From Pseudomonas sp. CCC3.1 (GTDB lineage Bacteria > Pseudomonadota > Gammaproteobacteria > Pseudomonadales > Pseudomonadaceae), in NCBI RefSeq assembly GCF_034347405.1, contig NZ_CP133778.1, positions 2,108,001 through 2,172,000 on the forward strand: a DNA stretch of 64,000 nucleotides. Reading direction: 5' to 3'. How positions within the stretch are numbered: the first letter of the stretch is position 1; the number at the start of each line of letters is the position of its first letter. Below, one piece after another: positions 8,395 through 16,221 of this stretch. A program made the position numbers and the translations under genes. The notes under the pieces are model-generated. The model had not been told where the DNA came from. It saw only the letters and a program-made list of their open reading frames with translations, and ran no database searches.

Positions 8395-9960
8395 TTACGC
8401 CGCCTTGGTTTTCAACGCCTCGGCAATGTAATCCGCTTGTCGAATGGCCAGGCTGACGATGGTCAACGTAGGGTTCTCTGCCGCGCTGGTGGTGAACTGA
8501 CTCCCATCCGAGATAAACAGATTGGGCACTTCGTGGCTCTGGCCATGTTTGTTGCACACCCCATCAGCTTCTTTAAGGCTCATGCGGCAGGTACCCAGGT
8601 TGTGGGTTGAAGGGTAGGGCGGAACGCGGTGGGTTTTCAGCGCGCCCACCGCTTCGTACACCGCGCTGCCTTGTTTGAAGGCGTGTTCGCGCATGGCCAG
8701 GTCATTGGGGTGATCGTCGTAGTGCACGTTGGCCACGGGGATGCCCAGGTGGTCCTTGGTGTCACTCAAGGTGATGCGGTTGGTCTCGCGGGGCATGTCT
8801 TCGCCCACCAGCCACATACCCGCCAGGTGCGTGTAGTTGTCCATCACGCGGGTAAAATCCCGGCCCCAGGCACCCGGATTGAAAAACGCGGCCATAAACG
8901 AAGGTCCTAGGGAAATGGTCTCCATTTCATAGCCGCCGACAAAACCGCGATCCGGGTTGAAACGCGACTCGTCACTGATCAATCCCGCCATGATCGTGCC
9001 GCGATAAAAGTGCACCGGGTCGCTGAATTCAGCAAAAACCGAACCGGTGGTGTGGCGCATGTAGTGCTTGCCGACCATGCCCGCCCCGTTGCCCAAGCCG
9101 TGTGGAAACATCGAGCTGGAGGAGTTCAGCAGCAACCTCGGTGTCTCGATGGCGTTGCCGGCAATGGCCACGATGCGGCCTTTTTGCCGCTGCAACTGGC
9201 CCTTGGCATCGGCATACACCACGGCGTTGGCGCGGCCTTTGGCGTCGTGTTCAATGCGCACGGCATGCGCCTGGGTACGCAGATCAAGCTTGCCGGTGGC
9301 TTCAGCGGCGGGGATCTCGGTGTAGAGCGTTGACCACTTCGCGCCCATCTTGCAGCCCTGAAAACAGAACCCGAGCTGCATGCATTGCGCGCGTCCATCA
9401 CGGCCACGGCTGTTGATCGCCATGTGCCCGGTCGAGCACTCCTTGTAACCGAGTTTGGTGGCGCCGTTGTACATCACCTGGAAGTTGTTATTGCCTGGCA
9501 GTCCGGGAATATCGTTCGTGCGTGTAACCCCCATCTTGTTTTCGGCGCGCTCGTAATAGGGTTCCAGCTCGGCCAGGGTCAAGGGCCAGTCCAGCACGCT
9601 GGCGTCTTTAACGTCGCCGTACATCTGGCGTGCGCGAAACTCGTGCTCTTGCAGGCGAATACTGGCGCCCGCCCAATGGGTGGTGGTGCCGCCCACGGTT
9701 TTGCAGATCCAGGCGGGCAGGTTGGGGAAGTCTTTGGCAATCTGCCAAGAGCCCGATGTGGTGCGGGTGTCGCCCCAGGACAATTGTGCAAACGAAGGCC
9801 ATTCATCGTTGATGAACGTCGCCGGGGATTGCCGTGCGCCGGCCTCAAGCAGCACCACCGGGATGCCCTTTTGGCACAGCTCGTTGGCCAGCGTGCCGCC
9901 CCCAGCGCCGGAGCCGATGATGATGACCACTGAATCGTCGTCAAAACTGTAAGTCGTCAT
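8395..9960 (-). CDS. GMC-family oxidoreductase, gluconate/glucose dehydrogenase alpha-subunit type
   Basis: 521-residue FAD enzyme that oxidises an alcohol or sugar hydroxyl. The N-terminal FAD motif is IIGSGAGGGTLANEL (residues 13-27). A cysteine cluster CMQLGFCFQGCKMGAKWS near the middle matches the iron-sulfur-type segment of membrane sugar dehydrogenases. The C-terminal GMC domain has THNLGTCRM with the catalytic His and AAENPTLTI with the catalytic Asn. No signal peptide of its own; export would depend on the Tat signal of the protein encoded 12 bases upstream. A ribosome site GAGGAG precedes the ATG. The usual third partner, a multihaem cytochrome c, is not encoded nearby. Substrate unknown. 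Confidence 0.85.
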   Translation of the reverse strand: MTTYSFDDDSVVIIIGSGAGGGTLANELCQKGIPVVLLEAGARQSPATFINDEWPSFAQLSWGDTRTTSGSWQIAKDFPNLPAWICKTVGGTTTHWAGASIRLQEHEFRARQMYGDVKDASVLDWPLTLAELEPYYERAENKMGVTRTNDIPGLPGNNNFQVMYNGATKLGYKECSTGHMAINSRGRDGRAQCMQLGFCFQGCKMGAKWSTLYTEIPAAEATGKLDLRTQAHAVRIEHDAKGRANAVVYADAKGQLQRQKGRIVAIAGNAIETPRLLLNSSSSMFPHGLGNGAGMVGKHYMRHTTGSVFAEFSDPVHFYRGTIMAGLISDESRFNPDRGFVGGYEMETISLGPSFMAAFFNPGAWGRDFTRVMDNYTHLAGMWLVGEDMPRETNRITLSDTKDHLGIPVANVHYDDHPNDLAMREHAFKQGSAVYEAVGALKTHRVPPYPSTHNLGTCRMSLKEADGVCNKHGQSHEVPNLFISDGSQFTTSAAENPTLTIVSLAIRQADYIAEALKTKAA

Positions 9961-9972
9961 GCTCGCTGCTCC

Positions 9973-10533
9973 TCAAGAAAACGCACGGGGACTGGCTTCG
10001 GCTGGCGCGGCGGGTAGCCACTTCAGGTCATTGAAGCCACGCATCAGGTAGCCACCCTTGGGAAAGGAAGCCCCTTCGTAGCCAAAATGCTCATAAGCCA
10101 GTTCATTGCTGTAGAGCGAGTTGACCGAGGTTGCGCGCACCTGTTTGAAAAACGCTGAATCCTGGATTTTTTCGAGCAGGGCGACTTGCTGGTTTTCATT
10201 GAGGCTCGACCACTTGCCGCCTGCCAGGCTGTCCAGTTCAGACAAGCCTTTCTCAAGCTGTGGCAACACGGAAGGATCGGCAGACGCGCGCTCATCAAGC
10301 GCCTTCACGGCAAAGGCGTAGACAGCGTCTTCCATACGGTCATGGGGATAAATGCGGCGCACCACGAGCAGCAACTTGGATGCTGTATCGCTGGGCAGTG
10401 TGTTCATTTCCATGGCCCATGACCGGCTGGGAGCCAGTAACGCAATGGGGCCGGAGCCGAACATGAGGGTGCCTAACAAAAAACCGCCACTTCCTTGCAG
10501 GAAACGACGACGATTGACCTTTAGGTCTTGCAT
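9973..10533 (-). CDS. Gluconate 2-dehydrogenase subunit 3 family protein, Tat signal
   Basis: 186-residue small subunit that accompanies GMC sugar or alcohol dehydrogenases. It starts with a twin-arginine signal (NRRRFLQ at about residues 7-13, then a hydrophobic stretch and a cut near SWAME). In this family the small subunit carries the only Tat signal and takes the folded FAD subunit through the membrane, so the pair should work in the periplasm. The downstream helical region (ASKLLLVVRRIYPHD) is typical. AAGGAG precedes the ATG; the GMC gene begins 12 bases after its stop, indicating an operon. Confidence 0.85.
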   Translation of the reverse strand: MQDLKVNRRRFLQGSGGFLLGTLMFGSGPIALLAPSRSWAMEMNTLPSDTASKLLLVVRRIYPHDRMEDAVYAFAVKALDERASADPSVLPQLEKGLSELDSLAGGKWSSLNENQQVALLEKIQDSAFFKQVRATSVNSLYSNELAYEHFGYEGASFPKGGYLMRGFNDLKWLPAAPAEASPRAFS

Positions 10534-10652
10534 GAAATGTCTCCTTCTTATTTTTATTTAGGAGTAACAGTGTCACAGGCAAATCATAGATCGCGGGTTC
10601 ACGGGAAAGGTCATAGGGCGCTATGGCGTAACACCTGTCCCGTCAGCCGCTT

Positions 10653-11045
10653 TTATTGGTAATGACCTCCACGCTGCAATACCTCGATCTTGTAGCCATC
10701 GGGGTCCTGGATGAAAAAGAAGCGCGCAAGCAACGCACCGTCCCGTTTGAACTCCTTGATTGGGGCGGGCGATAACTTCAGCTCGGTCAGCCGATTGAAC
10801 TGCTGGTCGAGATCATCCACCACGAAGGCGGTGTGCCCGTAGCCCGTGCCATGGGTGTATTCGGTTTGGCCTTTGTTCCAGGTCAGCTCGATTTCTGCGC
10901 CACTTTCGACATCTCGTAAATACACCAGGGAGAAATCATCGAAGTCCAGGCGATGAGACTCGATGAGCCCAAACGCCTGCTGATAGAAACCCATGGATTT
11001 TTCGAGATCGCCTACGCGGATCATGCTGTGAATAAACTTTGCCAT
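10653..11045 (-). CDS. VOC-family protein, glyoxalase I-like
   Basis: 130-residue vicinal-oxygen-chelate protein resembling lactoylglutathione lyase GloA. The four metal ligands are in place: His-6 (FIHSM), Glu in AEIELTW, His in YGHTAFVV and Glu in YKIEVLQRG, giving two beta-alpha-beta-beta-beta halves. Glyoxalase I isomerises the methylglyoxal-glutathione adduct. The reading frame continues upstream to 11237, but the ATG at 11045 has AGAGG directly before it and begins at the family start. About 107 bases separate it from the Tat-signal gene downstream, so it is probably a separate unit. Another VOC substrate cannot be excluded. Confidence 0.85.
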   Translation of the reverse strand: MAKFIHSMIRVGDLEKSMGFYQQAFGLIESHRLDFDDFSLVYLRDVESGAEIELTWNKGQTEYTHGTGYGHTAFVVDDLDQQFNRLTELKLSPAPIKEFKRDGALLARFFFIQDPDGYKIEVLQRGGHYQ

Positions 11046-11218
11046 TGCCTCTACCTGCTTTTTTTGGAATGCCTGATTCTTGTTATAAGCACCTTTCAAT
11101 TGATCATGAGCCCAAGCGCAGGCCGGTAGGTAATAGAGGGGTACTACGTTTTTCACCCTTCTATTGATGCATCGAGCGTAAAGTGTCGGGCGTTGCCATC
11201 GCTGAACAGAGGTGCCTA

Positions 11219-12607
11219 ATGTCCCCACGCCGTTCAACCCTGATCGCCCTGTTGGTGGCCGTCACGTTCTTTATGGAGAACCTCGACGCCACGGTGATCA
11301 GTACCGCGTTGCCGGATCTGGCCAGGACATTTGGCGTGACCGCCGTGGACGTGAACATCGGCATGAGCGCCTACATGCTGGCGGTGGCGGTGTTTATTCC
11401 CCTCAGTGGCTGGTTGGCCGATCGCTTCGGCTCGCGGCGGGTTTTTAGCGTGGCCATCGTGCTGTTCAGTCTGTCGTCGTTGATGTGCGGCCTGAGTGAA
11501 AGCCTCGAAACGTTCGTCATGGCGCGGGTGCTGCAAGGCATCAGCGGGGCGATGATGGTGCCGGTCGGGCGTTTGGCAGTGCTGCGCGCCACCGAGAAGA
11601 AAGACCTGGTGCGGATGATTTCATTCATCACCTGGCCCGGCCTGGTGGCCCCGATAGTCGGGCCGCCGGTGGGCGGTTTTATCGTCACTCACGCTTCATG
11701 GCCGTGGATTTTCTACCTCAACCTGCCCTTGGGCCTGCTCGCGTTGATCGGCGCCTTGGTGTTGATTCCCAAGGCGCACGACGTCAGTGCCCGGGCCTTC
11801 GATTTCAGTGGTTTTCTGCTGGTGGGCATCGCCAGTTCGGCGTTGTTGTATGGCGTGGAAATGCTTGGGCAAAACCGCGGCAGTCTCCTGCCGGGCCTGC
11901 TGTTGAGCGGTGCAGGTCTGCTGCTCGGCCTGTTTGCCTGGCGCCACATGCGCCAGCACGCGCAACCGCTGCTGGCGCTGGGCGTCATGAGCGTGCGCAC
12001 CTTCAGTGTGAGCCTGCTCGGTGGGTCGGTTTTTCGGGTTGCGATCAGCACCTTGCCTTTCTTGCTGCCGCTGATGTTTCAACTGGCGTTCGGCCTGTCG
12101 GCATTCGATGCTGGGCTGTTGGTGCTGGCGGTATTTGCCGGCAACCTGGCCATGAAGCCATTCACCACTTGGGTGATGCAGCGCTGGGGCTTTCGCCCGG
12201 TATTGATGGTCAATGGCATCCTCGGGGTGCTGGCGATTGCCGCCTGCGCCTTGCTGGATGAACACATGAGCTGGGCGTTGATCCTGTTCATCCTGTTCGT
12301 GGGCGGCTTGTCCCGCTCCATGCAGTTCACCGTCTACAACACCTTGGGTTTTGCCGACGTGCCCAAAACCCAGATAAGCGATGCTTCCACCTTGTTCAGC
12401 ATGTTCTTCCAATTGAGCATGGCGATGGGCGTGGCCATTGGCGCCTTGCTGTTGCGCTTTGCCATGAGCCTGCATGGCAATGCGGGGCAGGCGCAAACGA
12501 CCGACTTCCAACTGACCTTCCTGTGTGTGGCAGTGATCGCAACCCTCGCGCTGCTGGATAACCTGCGGCTGCCACCCAAGGCCGGGGAATCGGTGTTGCA
12601 AAGGTAA
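11219..12607 (+). CDS. MFS multidrug efflux transporter, DHA2 family
   Basis: 462-residue inner-membrane antiporter with about 14 hydrophobic segments. TM1 has the DHA2 signature FMENLDATVISTALPDLA; motif A GWLADRFGSRR follows TM2, and motif C-like GLVAPIVGPPVGGF is in TM5. This subfamily exports drugs and toxic organic compounds. ATG 11219 is chosen because AGAGG lies 6 nt upstream; a GTG at 11183 would add 12 residues without a ribosome site. Divergent from the glyoxalase-like gene and convergent with the dehydrogenase that ends at 12612, only four bases away. Confidence 0.9.
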   Translation: MSPRRSTLIALLVAVTFFMENLDATVISTALPDLARTFGVTAVDVNIGMSAYMLAVAVFIPLSGWLADRFGSRRVFSVAIVLFSLSSLMCGLSESLETFVMARVLQGISGAMMVPVGRLAVLRATEKKDLVRMISFITWPGLVAPIVGPPVGGFIVTHASWPWIFYLNLPLGLLALIGALVLIPKAHDVSARAFDFSGFLLVGIASSALLYGVEMLGQNRGSLLPGLLLSGAGLLLGLFAWRHMRQHAQPLLALGVMSVRTFSVSLLGGSVFRVAISTLPFLLPLMFQLAFGLSAFDAGLLVLAVFAGNLAMKPFTTWVMQRWGFRPVLMVNGILGVLAIAACALLDEHMSWALILFILFVGGLSRSMQFTVYNTLGFADVPKTQISDASTLFSMFFQLSMAMGVAIGALLLRFAMSLHGNAGQAQTTDFQLTFLCVAVIATLALLDNLRLPPKAGESVLQR

Positions 12608-12611
12608 TGAT

Positions 12612-13559
12612 CTACTTGAGTTGGCGCTTCAACTCATCACGGGCGCGCTCCATTAATGCCCGGTCTCGCCACGCCACGCGTTGCTCCCAGTCTTGCAGTG
12701 GGACCAATGCGCGGCGTTGGGCTTCGACCTTGGCGACCAGATCGTGGGTCCAGGGGTCGTGCTGGCCGCGTTCGGCGCCCATGCGGGCATAGGCCGGGCC
12801 CATTTTCAGGGCGTGCGAGCCAATCCCGCCACGGGTGTTGAGGTCGACGGTCTCGAAGGGGCCCATAAAGGTCCAGCGCAGGCCCAGGCCCTGGCTCACG
12901 ACTTTGTCGATGTCGGCGACCGAGCTGACGCCGTCGCGTACCAGGCAATAGGCTTCTCGCAGCAGGGCCCCTTGCAAGCGATTGAACACAAACCCTTCGA
13001 TTTCTTTGTTCAGGCGCACGGGCGATAAGCCTGCCTCTGTGTACAGCGCCATGGCGCGCTCGACGTGTTGCGGGTCGGTAAAAGGCGCCGGGACAATTTC
13101 AATCACCGGTAACAAGTACGGCGGGTTGCCAGGGTGTGCCACCAGGCAGCGACTGCGGCCGGGCAGGGTGTCGGCGAAGCTGGAGGCGGTCAGTGCCGAC
13201 GAAGAACTGGCAAGGATGGCGTCGTGCGGGGCGAGGCAGTCGAATTGGCGGAACAGCTCGATTTTCAGTTCAAGGCGCTCGGGTGCGCACTCCTGGATCA
13301 AGCGGGCGCCTGCCACGGCACTGGCCAGGTCGCTGCACAGTTCGACGCGGGCGTTCAGGGTTTCAGGGGTTTCTTGCAGCAGGCCGTAATGCTGCAACTC
13401 GACGCAGCGACTGTTGATTTCTTCGTGGGCCAATTGCAGGCGCCGGGTATCCGGGTCTTGCAGGCGCACGCGCCAGCCCGCTCGGGCGAAGACGATGGCG
13501 AAGGCCACGCCGATGCTGCCTGCGCCAATAATGGCGACCAGGGGGGAAGGTGTGTTCAT
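12612..13559 (-). CDS. 3-hydroxyacyl-CoA dehydrogenase family protein, lambda-crystallin/L-gulonate dehydrogenase type
   Basis: 315-residue NAD-dependent beta-hydroxy acid dehydrogenase. The N-terminal Rossmann motif IIGAGSIGVAFA (residues 10-21) is followed by Asp in LQDPD, indicating NAD. The catalytic His is in VAHPGNPPYLLPVIEIVP, a sequence closer to lambda-crystallin (L-gulonate 3-dehydrogenase) and carnitine dehydrogenase relatives than to fatty-acid FadB. The C-terminal helical domain (GFVFNRLQGALLREAYCLV) is complete. GGAG precedes the ATG. It lies 33 bases after the AcoX-like gene on the same strand. The product would be a beta-keto acid; the acid itself is unknown. Confidence 0.85.
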   Translation of the reverse strand: MNTPSPLVAIIGAGSIGVAFAIVFARAGWRVRLQDPDTRRLQLAHEEINSRCVELQHYGLLQETPETLNARVELCSDLASAVAGARLIQECAPERLELKIELFRQFDCLAPHDAILASSSSALTASSFADTLPGRSRCLVAHPGNPPYLLPVIEIVPAPFTDPQHVERAMALYTEAGLSPVRLNKEIEGFVFNRLQGALLREAYCLVRDGVSSVADIDKVVSQGLGLRWTFMGPFETVDLNTRGGIGSHALKMGPAYARMGAERGQHDPWTHDLVAKVEAQRRALVPLQDWEQRVAWRDRALMERARDELKRQLK

Positions 13560-13592
13560 GGGTTCTCCAGGTGTTGTCAGGGGGCAAGAAAG

Positions 13593-14699
13593 TCAGTGCA
13601 CGACGCGCACCATGGCGCTGCGTCCGGGGGCGGTGTGTACGCGGATAAAACCACTGAGGCGGGCGTCAACAGCCGGATCGCCGCTGTCGACAAACATCTG
13701 GCCTTGGGGCAATGCGGCAATTTTTGCCGCGCTGGCCAGTACGTGCAGATGGGCTGCGGGGATGGCTGCCAGCACGCGAGCGCTGATTTGCTGGTTGCCG
13801 CGCCCGAACAGGCAGCCTTGGCCACCCGTGAGGCTGACCACCACATGGGCCGGGTAGCGGGCCGCGAGCGTCAAGAGGTCGCGCTCGTTGGCATCGCGGC
13901 AAATCAAGGTGTGGTCGAGGTAGGCGTCAACGCCCAGCAGTGTGCCGTCCCCCGTGAGGTGGCCAGCCAGTGCTTGAAGGGTTCTGCCGGGGCCGAGGAA
14001 GTAAACGTGTCCGGGGAGCATGCGGGCGGCGAATAGCGCGGCTTCGGCTTCAATGGCCCGGTCCGGATGGCTGCTGCCAGACTTGGCACTTTGCATGTGC
14101 CGCGGGTCGGCGGGCACCGGGGCGTAGCCGTATAGGCGGGTGCTGACGCGGTCGGCACGCGAGGCGTGTTCGTCGATGTCGAGCAGTTCAGCTTCGCGGC
14201 TGGCGACTTGGCCGTTGAGGCAATGTCGGGCGAGTTCACCGGCATGTTCGGGAGAGCGGGCAAACACGCCGGAATACATTTTCACCCCGCAAGGAATACC
14301 CAGCAGGGGCGTGCGCGTTGCGGATAAGGCGGTCGCCACGTCGCGGGCCGTGCCATCGCCGCCGCCGAACAGCAGCAGGTCGACGGACTGCGCGAGCAAT
14401 GCGCGGCACGCTTGAACTGTGTCGTGGGACGAGTGCTCAAGCGCTGGCGTAACGACGATTTGCGCGGGCAAGCCTGCTGATTCGCAAGCCCGTTCGCCCA
14501 TCTCGCCCGCCACGGTAAAGACTTGCACATCACCGCCGACCAAGCGCTTCAAGGCCCGAACACAGCGCTCATGGGCCTGCGGTCTGGCACCCAGCGCAAG
14601 GGCGAGGGCAACGGTCTCGGCACCATCGCTGCCTTTGAGGCCTACGGGACCGCCCAGCCCGGCGAAGGGGTTAATGACCACGCCAATTTTGAATGCCAT
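13593..14699 (-). CDS. ATP-NAD kinase family protein, AcoX-like
   Basis: 368-residue protein with the NAD-kinase fold. GVVINPFAGLGG at the start and the GGDGTARDV motif near residues 116-124 are the conserved nucleotide-binding segments; later GHVYFLGPGRT and SLTGGQGCLFGRGNQQIS match the AcoX/DUF branch found in acetoin and amino-acid catabolic clusters rather than essential NadK. Activity is unproven for this branch. The frame runs up to 14783, but ATG 14699 has AAGGCAGG just upstream and begins at the family start. Divergent from the GcvPA-like gene with about 110 bases between, and followed by the lambda-crystallin-type dehydrogenase. Confidence 0.75.
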   Translation of the reverse strand: MAFKIGVVINPFAGLGGPVGLKGSDGAETVALALALGARPQAHERCVRALKRLVGGDVQVFTVAGEMGERACESAGLPAQIVVTPALEHSSHDTVQACRALLAQSVDLLLFGGGDGTARDVATALSATRTPLLGIPCGVKMYSGVFARSPEHAGELARHCLNGQVASREAELLDIDEHASRADRVSTRLYGYAPVPADPRHMQSAKSGSSHPDRAIEAEAALFAARMLPGHVYFLGPGRTLQALAGHLTGDGTLLGVDAYLDHTLICRDANERDLLTLAARYPAHVVVSLTGGQGCLFGRGNQQISARVLAAIPAAHLHVLASAAKIAALPQGQMFVDSGDPAVDARLSGFIRVHTAPGRSAMVRVVH

Positions 14700-14753
14700 C
14701 GATACCTGCCTTCGGCTCATTGAGCGGTTGCGAGCGTCAGCATTGCCACGTAG

Positions 14754-14782
14754 ATTGTGCGCAATACAAACTAAAGTTCGCA
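14754..14782. promoter_or_regulatory. Candidate IclR operator before the GcvPA-like gene
   Basis: ATTGTGCGCAAT at 14754-14765 and GTTCGCA at 14776-14782 lie between the AcoX-like and GcvPA-like genes. The same TTGTGCG and GTTCGC elements recur at 19234-19275, 21735-21771 and 27619-27744, all inside this catabolic island. Confidence 0.45.
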
Positions 14783-14811
14783 TTCATTCCAATATTGCGT
14801 CCGGAGGTAAG

Positions 14812-16221
14812 ATGAGTCAACCCAGTTCTGCCCATCCGTTTATGGCGAATGCTGTGCCTGATATCAAGCAGGAGATGCTCGATGTGCTTGGTGTCGATTG
14901 CATTGAAGCGCTTTTCGAACAGATTCCTGAGGCGCATCGCTTAAAAGAAATTCCCGAACTTATGGGCGCTATGCGTTCAGAGGCGACCTTGAGTCGTCAT
15001 CTGCGTGAAACGCTCGCTCGAAACCACAATTGCAGCGAGATGCTGAGTTTTCTAGGGGGCGGTTGCTGGCAGCATCACGTGCCAGCGATCTGCAATGAAA
15101 TTGCCGGGCGCAGTGAGTTTCTGACCTCGGTGTGGGGCACACCTTCTTCAGATCAGGGGCGCTGTCAGGCATGGTTCGAGTTCAGCAGTCAGTTGGGTGA
15201 ACTGGTTGGTTGCGAGTATGTCGGCTTGCCGGTCTATAGCTGGGGCTGCGCGGCCGGGCATGCCTTGCGCATGGCCTCGCGGCTCAACGGGCGCAGCACC
15301 TTGCTGCTGCCGATGATTATCGATCCGGAGCGACTGGCGGTGATTCGCAATTACTGTGAGCCCCGGATGGCCAATGAGCTGACTGTGGAGTTTGTCGCCG
15401 CCGATCCATTGACCGGGGCCATGGACCTGGACGACCTCAAGCGCAAGCTGGGCAGCCATGTGGCAGCGGTGTATCTGGAAACGCCGAATTACTTTGGCCT
15501 GATCGACGGTGCGGCGGCGACCATCGCCGAGCTGACTCATGCTCATGGCGCGGAGTTTGTGGTCGGTGTCGACCCGATCTCGCTGGGGGTGCTGGCACCG
15601 CCGCCGGACTACGGTGCCGACATTGTGGTCGGCACCACGCAGACGCTGGGCATTCCGATGTATGGCGGCGGTGGGCTGGGCGGTTTTATCGCCACCCGCG
15701 ACGAAGAGCGTTATGCCCGCGAATACCCGACGCTGCTGGTCAGTATCACCACGACTTCGCGCCCCGGTGAAGTCGGTTTTGGCTTGTCACTGGCCGAGCA
15801 ATCGTCTTACGGGCTGCGTGAGAACGGCAAGGACTGGACCGGCAACTCGGTGTACCTGTGGGCCATCGCCAATGCGGTGTACATGTCGCTGATGGGGCCG
15901 CAGGGGTTTGTCGATGTCGGTGAGTTGATCGTGGCCCAGGCGCAGCAGGCGGCCCGTCGCTTGGGTGAATTACCGGGGGTTTCGATCCGTTATGGCGGCG
16001 GCTTCTTCAAAGAGTTTGTGGTCGATTTCACTGCCAGCGGCCAGTCGGTGGCGATGATCAATCAAGCCTTGCTGGCGCGGGGGATTTTCGGCGGGCACGA
16101 CCTTGGCCAGGAGTTTCCCGGCATGGGCCAAATTGCTTTGTACTGTGTGACCGAATTGCATCAGGACGCTGATATCGACCGCTTGGTCGATGCCCTTCGC
16201 GAGGTACTGAACCATGAATGA
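14812..16221 (+). CDS. GcvPA-like protein (glycine decarboxylase subunit 1 paralogue)
   Basis: 469-residue protein of the fold type I PLP family that forms the N-terminal half of glycine decarboxylase in organisms with a split P protein. Recognisable are KQEMLDVLGVD at the start, RHLRETLARN, a QGRCQAWFEFSSQLGELVG stretch, and GGGGLGGFIATRD. The subunit itself normally lacks the PLP lysine. GGAGG precedes ATG 14812. The next gene overlaps by 8 bases and encodes the PLP-binding partner, so the two should form a heterotetramer. Pseudomonads usually have a single fused GcvP, and neither gcvH nor gcvT is encoded in this window. This pair is therefore likely a diverged decarboxylase, and its substrate is not known. 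Confidence 0.8.
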   Translation: MSQPSSAHPFMANAVPDIKQEMLDVLGVDCIEALFEQIPEAHRLKEIPELMGAMRSEATLSRHLRETLARNHNCSEMLSFLGGGCWQHHVPAICNEIAGRSEFLTSVWGTPSSDQGRCQAWFEFSSQLGELVGCEYVGLPVYSWGCAAGHALRMASRLNGRSTLLLPMIIDPERLAVIRNYCEPRMANELTVEFVAADPLTGAMDLDDLKRKLGSHVAAVYLETPNYFGLIDGAAATIAELTHAHGAEFVVGVDPISLGVLAPPPDYGADIVVGTTQTLGIPMYGGGGLGGFIATRDEERYAREYPTLLVSITTTSRPGEVGFGLSLAEQSSYGLRENGKDWTGNSVYLWAIANAVYMSLMGPQGFVDVGELIVAQAQQAARRLGELPGVSIRYGGGFFKEFVVDFTASGQSVAMINQALLARGIFGGHDLGQEFPGMGQIALYCVTELHQDADIDRLVDALREVLNHE

